From: Hsuehochloa calcarea
Lineage: Eukaryota; Streptophyta; Magnoliopsida; Poales; Poaceae
Reading direction: 5' to 3'
DNA length: 64,000 bases
Assembly (NCBI GenBank): GCA_036346395.1
Contig: CM070604.1
Span: forward strand, 33,135,662-33,199,661
Shown one piece after another: positions 22,028 to 32,313 of this stretch. The notes under the pieces were generated by a model. That model was not told the origin of the DNA. It saw only the letters and a program-made list of their open reading frames with translations, and searched no databases. The first letter of the stretch is position 1. Each line of letters starts with the position of its first letter. The position numbers and the translations under genes are program-made.

Positions 22028-25000
22028 TGTAATATTCCAAATTTCATTTAGAGATGATTTTATTTGGGAGAGAGAACCTTTTTAAAATTTGAAGTTTCGA
22101 GGAACTTTTGGACCCTCGGCCTCCGGCCCAGGCTAATGTAACCCTGGCCGGCCAATGGCTGGCCAAGAGTGGGCCAAGCAGGGGGGAGGTGCACCAGGCC
22201 CAAGACCCATTTGCCCCCACCTCCCCCTCACAACCCTAGCCGCCCCCCCTTCTCCCCCTCTCCCTCTCTATTCCCCCCATGAGCTGCCACCCCCTCTCCC
22301 CCAAACCGACGCCCCTGCCCCTTGGTGCCGCCTCCCACCTTTGGTGCCAGCCCTGGTGATTCCCAGCGCTGCTCCCCAAGGTCTTCCCCGAAGCCGCCTC
22401 CTCCTGCCGTCTCCTCCGGCCAGTTGTCTTCCTTCGTTTTGGCCGGCCACCTTAGTCAAATATTTTGGCAGAATTAGAAAATTTTGTCAACTAGAGTTTT
22501 GTAGTTTTGTTCATCAAGTTTCATTGGGCACTGGACTCATGTCGGTCCGAGTTCCAGATCATTAGATATGAATTTATTCTGTTCCGCTGTCCAGAGTCAT
22601 TTTGGATGGATGAATTGTATGTTTTCAGTTCGGGTCTATTCGTTGTATTGGATAGTCAGTGGGTTATTGTAGATCACCGGTAGCGTTTTCATATTACGTT
22701 GTTCTTATTTAGAGTATATAATTGTGTAGGCGGCGAGGCGACGAGTGTAGGAGCAACTTCGTTGCCTCCTAGCACGCCACGTCACGTCGCGGAAGGCAAG
22801 CACAATGTATAAATAGCTGGCCTCCTCCCGTGCTCCATCCCGCCCCGCTCCTCCCCTCCCCCTGGTAAGTCTGTCCAAAGTGCCGCTTTCTTTCTCCCCC
22901 TTCGCCGCCGCCCTCGCCGCCTCGGGCTAGTCGCCGCGTGGGAGCGCCACGGCGACGCCTGCATTCCACCCGATGGCCGGCCGCAGCTCCCGGCCACCGT
23001 GGACCGCCGTCATCGAGCTTCTCTCCCCGCGCCGCCGTCATCTCCCGTCGCCGGCCACCTCCGGTGCTCCCCCGCGTCTGCCAACCGTTCGGTGAGAATC
23101 CCCTCCTCCCCCGGGTGCTCGTGCGCGCCTCCGTTTCTCCTTCCTTCTCTTCGGTCGCCGTTGCCCCTGTGTGGCCACCACACCCGACCACCCCTGGCCG
23201 CCGCCAGCTCCTCCTCGCCGCCGCTTCTACTGCGCAGCCACCTTTCTCAGCCTCCCCTCCTGGCCGGCATTCCATTTTGGCCGCCTCCGGCACCACTCCG
23301 GCCTCCGCCCGCCGCCAGCAGCCGTCACCCGAGCCTCCCCTCCCCTGGTCTCTCTGCTCTCTGTGCTCTCTCTCTCTCTCAATGTCTCTCTGATAGTGGG
23401 CCCTTATGCAGCAGTAGCAGCGAAGTTCCAGTCGATCTGGCAAGTGTTGAACCTCTGTTACTAATCCGGCAATTGAAATCACCTGGCAGTAGGATGTTGT
23501 TAGCAGTGAATTGAATTATTGATTGTGGGATTATTGCTTCTCCAGTATTGATTGTTGCTTCCCAGATCAGTATTGTTGGCAGTGATTTGAATTGTTGATT
23601 GTGATCCTAATTGTAGGAGATAGCTATGATCTTCAGTAGCAGTGATATCTAATTGTTTTACTAACCGATTAATAGCTGTTGGTTTAGTGCTTCATCAGCG
23701 GATCAGTGATTATTAATTTTGGGTTTAATTTCTCCTCCAGAGCAGTGACTTTTGGTAGCAATTTGAGTATCAGTGTTGTTCGGCAATAGAGCTAACAATT
23801 GATGATAATCTGTGTTCTGTACTGGCATTAGAGAATTGTAATCTGGCAATTGAATCCCTGTTGGTAATCTGACAAATGAAATCTTGAATCTCAGTGTGAT
23901 TGTTTAGCAGTGGATTGAGTAGCAGTGAACTGAAATTCTGTGTAGATAGCATTTGAACTCCCTGTTTGTGTTCTGGTAATTAAAGATCAGTTTTTGAGCT
24001 GGCATTTGAATCGTCTGTATCAATCTGGCAATTGAATAGTTGGAAGTGAAATATGTGATTTGTTAAGCAATTGAAATTGCTGTGTATTATCCGACAACTG
24101 AGATTGGTGTTGATCTGTCATTTGAGAATATATGTTGCTATTGTATCTAGATTTGGTGTAGAACTTGTAGTTAAATTATTTTTCACCTGTAGAAGTATAG
24201 TCTTGCTATCTTCCAAATCCGAAGTAGAGTATGCTTGGAAAAGTTCCTTCGACCTTACCCTCCTGTGTCTCTTCCCTCCCGGCAGAGTTCTCCGCCAATT
24301 TCCTCCCTTAGCTCAATTGGTCGTTTGACTCTGTCAAACATTCCCGTGTCGCCCAATCCCTTCTCTCAAGCTCGTCCTCCGCGATCTTATTTAAAGATCT
24401 TGTGTTTTATTTGGTCTTTTGAAGCTCTTTGGATTTATTTGGTTTCTCGATCGTTGTCACGTATTTAGAAATCGCAGTACAGAAGAAGCGACGACCCGAG
24501 CAGGACCGAGATTGGAGCAAAGACGCAGACCAAGACCTTGAACCCCTGTCCAAGAAGGCCTTGAGTAAGATCAAGACCGTGGTAAAATAGCCCAGACGAG
24601 TCAATACTTTGATCGTTTTGAGCCTACATTTTATGCAAAATTATATTTATTTAAATTACCAAAATTGCATGCTTTAATTTTGTATTCAAATGTATGTTAA
24701 AGCTTAAGGTAGTTAAATACCCACTTATTGATTAGTTATTTAATATGCCATCCTTTGATAAGTTGAACCATTAATCCTTGTTACCCTAGTAACTATATGG
24801 TAAATACTAGATATAGGTTGTACTTAAGCGCCATGCTAACCTTGCTTAAGTACCGGGACACTAAATGTCCCAAGTCACCATCTTTCAAACATAAACATTG
24901 TTTCGGGCAGTCATTGGGGAGAATGACTGAATGGGTTGAAATAATTTATTTTCTACTTCCCAAAACCCTAAAAACTTGCTAAATACCCATCTGGGTGGAC

Positions 25001-26033
25001 GGTATGACTGGAGGGTGAATGGTTGGGTACTAATGTAGCCCAAGGCATGTCGTGGATGGTATGTAGAAAGAACCGCCTAGATGATCTTAAGAACTTAATC
25101 CTGTGATGACCTCCTATTGTAAAATAGTACAACCACAAGTATATAATGGTGTCGACCTGGCTAACTAATTGGTGTCCACCGGTATGCGCTGCACCATTGG
25201 GGACTCCCCTTCGCCGTGAGCCCACGAGGCTACGGGTTGGGGTATGCGACTTGCAGGACCCTAGGCGTAAGTCGTATGGTGCAAGAGGGGGTCTGGGTAA
25301 GTGGTTGTCAGGTCCTAGAACCGAAACCCTACTCAAGTGAAACCTTAGCGGGTGTAGCAAATACCGAGGGATGCCTTGCAAAGGCCTTGTGATAATCCCC
25401 CCTTGATTCACATGTTAAAGGTAACGTGTGTATATATCAAGACAATTATCTCTTGTGGGTAAAGATGTACGATCTCTATAGAGAATAAAACTGTTCGAAC
25501 AGCCGTGCCCACGGTCACGGGCGGGCATAGGAACTTACAAGATATAGTTCTATTTCAAAAACTTTGTGAGTGGGTTGAAAAATATGCGGGGCTCACCCAG
25601 CCCTTGAATTGGTTTTTTCCCTAAGTATTCTTATCCAGTGTTGGTAATAGGTGGGCGTGACCACCATAAAAAATAAGCATAAGGTGGAGGTAGCCTCTGC
25701 TGTTATTAATTATTGCACAATTAATCTCTTTAATAAAATGCAATTTTGTTAAAATGCTAGGTGGTACGAATTTGTATATTATGATATTTATAAATATTGC
25801 TTTACGCAAATAAAAGAACCCGAGCCATCCTTGTGTAGCCTTGCATATATATATTTTTGCATCTGTTGTGTTGGCTCACGAGCACAGTAGTTGTGCTCAT
25901 CCTCGCTCTTTTTCCCAAACCCTGAGAAACAGGAACCTTGGAGTTTTCGACTACTACGAGGATCCAGAAGTCTGAAGACCCAGGAAGTCATTGAAGCGTA
26001 GTTTAGTCCTTAGCTGTTCTAGTCTCACCCCAG

Positions 26034-26937
26034 TGATACGGATCAACGTGTGTTGATGCGTAATGTGGCCCAATCTTTCACGGTACTTGTATTTCAATTC
26101 TGAATGAAGTGAAATTCCCGCTTTCCTCTCTCTTGATTTGGCAAAATAGAAGAGCAAGTATATCTCCAAAGCAAGTAACACTTGGTTGATGTTGAATCAA
26201 TCCGAAGAGAGAAACAAAATCAAATCGGAAGAACAACACCAAACCGTGAGCAATTAAGGATGCTACGAATTGGTGAGATGATCCACAAGGAATCACGGAT
26301 CTTGGAAGAACAACCTCCCTCCAATATTCACGCAATCACAAAACCCTAGATGGGAATTTCCGAAACGTATGTATTCATTTTGCGCCACATAAACCTGTGA
26401 CTTTTCTGTATTTTATTCAACTCTAACTTGCTTACAATGGGGGCTCTACCCCTAAATATATAGCCATGAAGTAAAAACCGCCTCTGGATCTCAGTAGCAT
26501 GAACGATGACTAATCGGATTTTTTATTGCAAACTCTTTTATTCAAATTTAAACTACTCTAATTGTGAAAATAGATTAAACTATCCTATTATAAGTAATTT
26601 ATAATTAACTTCTTTTAAAGAATGATCCGAATTGAATTGCACCAATCCAAACCCATTTTGGATTCTTAGGTTTGAAAATGTATTGATTTCGGAATAGAGT
26701 TTGAATTTGGTTCTTCTGTCTTTTCTTGGCGGAATTCTCTTGTATACTTTGCAACATGCAAAGTCCTTTGTTTTTGTGTCTTCCCATGTCCGCTAAAGCT
26801 CCCTGGTCGGCATTCCTCCCTATCCTTGCTCTTTCTTAACTCGGTTCTTGTTTTTTCTCCATTGATGCATAATAGGTTCAACTTGAGGCTTAATACACAC
26901 TTGCCGCTTAGGGATATTGACTACCGTAGTAGATGCA
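26034..26937 (-). repeat. 3' LTR of the gag-protease element
   Basis: It starts TGATACGG and ends GATGCA (TG...CA on either strand). It is very similar to 28920-29810; differences cluster around 26463-26520. The pol tail frame enters it from the polypurine side. Confidence 0.85.
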
Positions 26938-26986
26938 CTTAGGGCCTCATCATCCTCCCCTTCTTGAAGCAAAACCGTCCTCGGTT

Positions 26987-27692
26987 TTAGTGTAGTCTTC
27001 TGGCCTTCTTCTTGCTAACCATAACCAAATCACTCTTGATTTCTTCATCTGTCTTTGACACCAAAGCATGGAACTCTCCCTTGTGCATGAATGTATATCG
27101 GTTGGACCGTCCTTGATGTGTAGCATTCAGATCAAATTGCCATGGACGTCCCAATAGAATATGACCAGCATGCATTGGTACCACATCACACTCCACTTTA
27201 TCGACATAGCCATCAATAGTAAGTGGCACTCTCACCTTGTGTGTGATCTTGACTTTGCCGACGTTGTTGAGCCATTGGATATAATATGGTTTAGAATGCC
27301 TCCATGTGGACAATGAGAGTGATTCCACCACATTCTTGCCAATCATGTTGGTCGAACTCCCATTATCAATAATCAACTTACACACCTTTTCTTTGATCTT
27401 GCAATCGGTTTGAAAGATATGATGTCGCTCTCCTTCCTCACAATAACGGTGTTATCACGCAGACCTTTATTTGAGCCATCAAGCTAATACCTTGTTCGGG
27501 ATAACAAATGATTTGCTCTAGCTTCTCAGATTCATCAAAAGGTTCAGATTTATCATTGTCGCTCTCTGTTGCATAGCCATCTTGTGTAAGCAACACCGTC
27601 TTCATGTTTGGACAATCCTTCTTCATATGACCTCGGCCCTTGCACTTGAAACATTCAATATTTCTAGTTCTAGCCGTAGAGAATGCACTCAA
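26987..27692 (-). pseudogene. CCHC zinc knuckle and retropepsin-like region, frameshifted
   Basis: One frame (27692-27438) holds a CCHC knuckle, CFKCKGRGHMKKDC, a nucleic-acid binding motif of gag. A second frame (27385-26987) holds a retropepsin-like fold with IDNGSSTN at the active site and ILLGRPW near the flap end, the family's second hallmark. The two frames are shifted against each other around 27400-27440, and gag is separated by a stop at 27818, so the polyprotein is broken. The frame stops at 26987; a short acidic remnant typical of the end of chromovirus pol follows in another frame. Confidence 0.8.
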
Positions 27693-27817
27693 ATCAGCAT
27701 GATCTTTGCCTGCAACACTACTAGGTTTCGAAGCTTCCTTGAATGTACTACGAACCGGTATAGTGGATGCAACCGGTTTAGGAGTTGATCCGCATCTCCA
27801 TCATGCGGTTGCACGTC

Positions 27818-28849
27818 TCAAAGTGCTATGAGTGGTACGCCAACCCTTGCTTGAGTGTCCTTCACCCATTGTTCAAGACGCTCCGCTTGATGAAGTAATT
27901 CTTGCATAGTATTATATTGCATTAAATCAACACGGTTTCGCACATCTTCATTCAGCCCTTCAAAGAAACGTGTCATGGTCGCCTCCGCCGACTCACGCAC
28001 ACTTGTACGGATCATGAGCACTTGCATCTCTTGATAGTACTCGCTCACCGTCTTAGCACCCTGTGTAAGTCGTCGTAGCTTTGTATGCAGTGTCCTTGTA
28101 TAGTATGCCGGCACAAATCGTTCCCGCATAGCTTGTTTCATTACTTCCCAAGTGTTAGGACGTTCCCCTGCACGATTCAATTGATCCCACCAAATAATAG
28201 CATATTCGGTGAACTCAATAGAGGCAACACGAACCTTCTTCTCTTCGGAGTAGTGGCGGTTGTCAAAAATTTGATTGACACGCATCTCCCACTCCAAATA
28301 AGCCTCCGGATCAGATCTGCCCTTAAACTCCGGTATGGTGATCTTGATTCTCCCGATACCGCCATCTTCATATTCACCTCTATTATGACGATCACCATGT
28401 CCAGCACCTCGACGATCAAAGTATTCACGTCGTGGACGTCGTTGATGTCTTTCACGATCATCGAAAACGACCTCCTCCGAATCAGCAGCATAGAAGTCAT
28501 CTCCAGCATGGCGGACAACACGTTGTGCACGTCCATGTTGTGGTTGGGGCAGCACCGGTATATTTGCTCCTCGTGGCGGTGGTATCCTCTCCTCCAAACG
28601 AAGGATAGCAAGATTCAGACGGTCAAAACCTTCCATCATACGACGTTCATTTGTGTTGAGACGATCGTTCAGTGTGTCTTGCACTCCTTGGATTTGAGCT
28701 TTAAGTTGATGGCGTAAAACCTTCTCGCGACGAAGAAAATAGCCGGTAGTAGCATCAAACTGAGCACGTACGTCTGGTAATAGTGTATCTCCGCACGTAG
28801 GCTCCTCATCCGATCCAACATTAGAACCATATTGGCTAGTTTTTGACAT
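27818..28849 (-). CDS. gag: Gag (capsid) of the non-autonomous element
   Basis: A 343-codon frame from the ATG at 28849. An N-terminal helical region (residues about 1-80) is followed by an Arg/Asp/Gly-rich linker, then a retrotransposon gag domain: IPEFKGRSDPEAYLEWE, WWDQL, RFVPAYY and the YYQEMQ helix. Gag forms the virus-like particle in the cytoplasm. The frame ends at a TGA at 27818 before the CCHC knuckle, which is in another frame; whether this is a mutation or the sequence is mis-read is open. Gag style resembles CRM/Reina chromoviruses. No ATG upstream extends it sensibly. Confidence 0.88.
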   Translation of the reverse strand: MSKTSQYGSNVGSDEEPTCGDTLLPDVRAQFDATTGYFLRREKVLRHQLKAQIQGVQDTLNDRLNTNERRMMEGFDRLNLAILRLEERIPPPRGANIPVLPQPQHGRAQRVVRHAGDDFYAADSEEVVFDDRERHQRRPRREYFDRRGAGHGDRHNRGEYEDGGIGRIKITIPEFKGRSDPEAYLEWEMRVNQIFDNRHYSEEKKVRVASIEFTEYAIIWWDQLNRAGERPNTWEVMKQAMRERFVPAYYTRTLHTKLRRLTQGAKTVSEYYQEMQVLMIRTSVRESAEATMTRFFEGLNEDVRNRVDLMQYNTMQELLHQAERLEQWVKDTQARVGVPLIAL

Positions 28850-28904
28850 GATGATCAACCTCAATGTACTAAGAAGAAAAATTCCACGTACCGTGATCAA
28901 CCAG

Positions 28905-28916
28905 GCTCTGATACCA
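28905..28916 (-). other. Primer-binding site (initiator tRNA-Met)
   Basis: On the - strand the 12 bases read TGGTATCAGAGC, complementary to the 3' end of plant initiator tRNA-Met, three bases inside the right LTR. This fixes the element's orientation. Confidence 0.93.
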
Positions 28917-28919
28917 AGA

Positions 28920-29810
28920 TGATACGGATCAACGTGTGTTGATGCGTAATGTGGCCCAATCTTTCACGGTACTTGTATTTCAATTCTGAATGAAGTGAAA
29001 TTCCCGCTTTCCTCTCTCTTGATTTGGCAAAATAGAAGAGCAAGTATATCTCCAAAGCAAGTAACACTTGGTTGATGTTGAATCAATCCGAAGAGAGAAA
29101 CAAAATCAAACCGGAAGAACAACACCAAACCGTGAGCAATTAAGGATGCTACGAATTGGTGAGATGATCCACAAGGAATCACGGATCTTGGAAGAACAAC
29201 CTCCCTCCAATATTCACGCAATCACAAAACCCTAGATGGGAATTTCCGAAACGCATGTATTCATTTTGCGCCACATAAACCTGTGACTTTTCTGTATTTT
29301 ATTCAACTCTAACTTGCTTACAATGGGGGCTCTACCCCTAAATATATAGCCATGAACAGTAAAAACCGTCTCGGATACTGTAGCATGAACAGTACCCGAC
29401 CGGATTTTTTTATTGCAAACTCTTTTATTCGAAATTTAAACTACTCTAATTGCTGAAAATAGATTAAACTATCCTATTACAAGTAATTTATAATTAACTT
29501 CTTTTAAAGAATGATCCGAATTGGAATTGCACCAATCCAAACCCATTTTGGATTCTTAGGCTGAAAATGTATTGATTTCGGAATAGAGTTTGAATTTGGT
29601 TCTTCTGTCTTTTCTTGGCGGAATTCTCTTGTATACTTTGCAACATGCAAAGTCCTTTGTTTTTGTGTCTTCCCATGTCCGCTAAAGCTCCCTGGTCGGC
29701 ATTCCTCCCTATCCTTGCTCTTTGCCGAACCTAGTTCTTGTTTTTTTCTCCATTGATGAATAATAGGTTCAACTTGAGGCTTAATACACACTTGCCGCTT
29801 AGGGATATTG
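28920..29810 (-). repeat. 5' LTR of the gag-protease element, outer end truncated
   Basis: It matches the left LTR from TGATACGG to GGGATATTG, then stops. The last 18 bases present in the left copy (to GATGCA) are absent and target sequence follows directly, sharing the ATTG at the junction. Confidence 0.85.
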
Positions 29811-30208
29811 AAGCGTAGTTTAGTCCTTAGCTGTTCTAGTCTCACCCCAGTCTAGCTGACTCCGTCGGTTCTTGTGTGCCTCCTATATTGTCCGAAGTTT
29901 CGGATAATATCAGGCATACACGGGTTCCCCAGTCACTTGCCTGTGGAGAGATGTGCCCTCACCTCTTTGCTTCCGTTGTTGTTTTCGCTATTTTTGTAAT
30001 GTAATCATTTGGCCAGTCCGGCCCTTATTGTAAAAATTGGCCCGAAGCGGTCTATGTAAACTCTGATGTATAAAATTAATGAATGGTATGGTTTTACGCC
30101 ATATATGTTTTGATTTAGCAATGTGCCTATGAAGTGCTATCTACTGATCCAGGGAATAGCATAAGGGTTTCACAGAGGAATCCAGATTAAGAAATCTGGG
30201 TGCCTACA

Positions 30209-32313
30209 ATAGCCAAGAAAAACACATCTTTTGGACTTGAATTCAAGTTTGTGTTTATTGAGTGGTCTAAGGTTAGGCCAACATGCACACCCGAGTGCTT
30301 TGAGAAAAATGTAATCCGGTTGCAATATGAAAAGCCGAGTAAAAGGAACAACATATTGAATAACTTTACTAGGTGTTCGATTGATGAGGAAACATGTGTA
30401 TAAAACGCCTCATCCCAAAACTTGATTGGCATGGAAACCTGGGCAAGGAGAGAAAGACCAATCTCAACTGTATGCCGATGTTTTTCGCTCGGCTGCTCCA
30501 TTGTTCTGATGCGCATAGGGACAGGAGATATGATGAGCAACCCCAACATGTTTAAAGAAGGAATATTGATTTTGATATTCACCACCCTAGTCAGTTTGCA
30601 TACAAGGAATGCGTTTATTCAATGAGCGTTCAACAAGAGATCGAAATAGCATGAAAACAGGAAATACAACGGCTTTACTCTTTAGTAGATATATCCAAGT
30701 AAATTTGTTGAAATCATCATCAAAACTAACATAATATATATTTGAATCCTCCCACAGAAAAATGAGTTGGTCCCTATACATCTGAGAAAACTAGCTCTAA
30801 AGAAGAGGAAGAATTTTTATTAGACATGGAATAGGGCAACTGATGGCTTTTACCTCGTGACATGTCACAAACTAATTGTTTATTGTAGTTTGCTAAGAAA
30901 GGAAGATGGTTGTCCTTAAGAACTTGCTGAATAATTGTAGTGGAAGAATGGCCTGGGCGACGATGTCATTGCTCCAGCGTCGGTGAGACTGAGAAGGCTG
31001 CTCACGACACCAGTTTTATGACTCGATGCTAGGGGATACAGACCGTGCTCACATGCCCCTTGGAGAAGAAGTTCCTTTGTTGCCCAATCTTTAATAATAA
31101 AATATTCAGGATGGAATTCAAAGAAGACATTATTATCTGATGTGAATTTATGAACTGAAAGGAGGTTTCGAGATGACGAAGGGACATGGAGAATGTTCTA
31201 TAGGGACAGAGCATGATGAGGGGCGTAAAGCTTGGAGTGACCAATATATTAATGGACATACCTGCGCCATTTGCCACGTGAATTTGATCTTTCCCTTGAT
31301 ACTTCTCCTTCACTATCAACCGATCTAACTCACTTGTGATGTGATCAGTCACGTCGGTGTCTGTATACCAATTTGAGTCAGTGGTACAGGACAACGTACT
31401 ATGTGCAGTAGCTGCAACCTTCACATCATTGGACTGATATGCATGGTTGAAAAGACGGTAGTACTTAAGTGTGACATGACCGATCTTACCACAGACCTGG
31501 CACACTAGACGATTAACACCTCCGGAGTTGTAGCCACCACCAGAATTGTAGCCACCAGCAGATTGATGATGCTACATCACCTGATTGGTGTTTTGTGGTG
31601 TGCTTCCGGTCTGAGGCGCACTTTGCTTCTGGCGCCAATTGCGGTTCTACCCTCATGTCAAACGCCTGCAATTGAGCGAACATATTCTTCACAGAAACAT
31701 ACTCGGTTTTGGTGGTTATGGAAGTCACCAAAGAATCATAGTTTGAATCCATTCCAACAAGGAGATATGAAACAATCTCATCCTCGCACAGAGGTTTTCC
31801 TACCATGGCAAGAGTGTCAGTGAGGTTCTTGACACAGTTGAAGTACTCTAACACAGACAAGCTTCCTTTCTTCGCAAGCGCCAGTTGCCACCGAACTTGC
31901 ATGATCCTTCCTGGAACAGGACGAGTACATGCGCTCGAGTGCCACCCGCACCGCTGCTACAGTGTCTAGCAGCATAACTTGAGTAAGAACATCTGTGGCG
32001 AGAGATAATAACAACACACTCATGACCAGTTGGTCCTTCTGCAACTGGACGATGTAATCTGGATTGGGTGCCAGTGTGAGACTCCTTCGACGATCTAGGT
32101 GATCGTCTTCGTTGGTGTAGTTGTCGAGCCATCCACAAAGCCCAGTAGTTGTTGACTGCGTAGGTATGGGAGGAACTTAGCCTTCCAGACCAGCTAGTTC
32201 TCCCGATCCAACTTTACGTTCATCAGATGACTAAATGAGGTAGTCGGGAGAAGTTCGGCAGTGTTTGAGGAGAGCGCACCGGAAGTCACCGAGGTGAAAG
32301 CACCGGTCGTCAT
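30209..32313 (-). pseudogene. Decayed Ty1/copia gag-protease-integrase gene
   Basis: Reading the - strand from the ATG at 32313: an N-terminal leader, a copia gag (UBN2-like) block at about 31902-31640, a CxxCGKxGH knuckle at about 31505-31480, a protease block (WYTDTDVTDH, about 31380) and integrase pieces at about 30770-30690 and 30560-30210. Frames shift repeatedly. A Trp codon in the first motif is now TAG (32194-32196), and the protease active-site triplet reads Asp-Thr-Asp rather than Asp-Thr/Ser-Gly. Integrase is cut at 30209 by the end of the gypsy LTR. RT and RNase H are missing. It is non-functional. Confidence 0.88.

Larger units (their letters stand above)
26034..29810 (-). mobile_element. 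Non-autonomous gag-protease LTR retrotransposon (TR-GAG or non-autonomous CRM-like)
   Basis: Two direct repeats of about 0.9 kb, 26034-26937 and 28920-29810, bound the element. Orientation is -: the primer-binding site lies beside the right repeat (28905-28916) and a polypurine tract beside the left repeat (about 26944-26965). The interior encodes only gag, a CCHC knuckle and a retropepsin-like domain; RT, RNase H and integrase are absent. A short acidic tail (about 26965-26940) reads through the polypurine tract into the LTR, a trait known for CRM chromoviruses. Such elements depend on enzymes supplied in trans. The right LTR lacks about 18 bases at its outer end, and the flanks carry a 44-bp direct duplication (25990-26033 and 29807-29850) rather than 5 bp. 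Confidence 0.85.
22028..30208 (+). mobile_element. 3' LTR of the truncated gypsy element, split by an insertion
   Basis: The LTR begins TGTAATATTCC right after the polypurine tract and appears to end at CCTACA (30208), where copia integrase sequence on the other strand resumes. Bases about 26034-29810 are an inserted non-autonomous retrotransposon, leaving about 4.4 kb of LTR. A TATA box (TATAAATAG, 22808-22816) precedes a GC-rich leader (22840-23400). The open frames there are Pro/Ser/Arg-rich, probably not genes. From 24600 to 25600 the sequence echoes phrases of the solo LTR at 9600-10500, for example 'TGGCTAACTAATT' and 'CAAAGGCCTT', showing related LTR families. The right end is inferred from the switch to copia sequence. 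Confidence 0.7.

Noticed and set aside
22769..23514. Frames of 151-237 codons on both strands
   Set aside because: They are in the GC-rich leader of a gypsy LTR; simple composition, no motifs.
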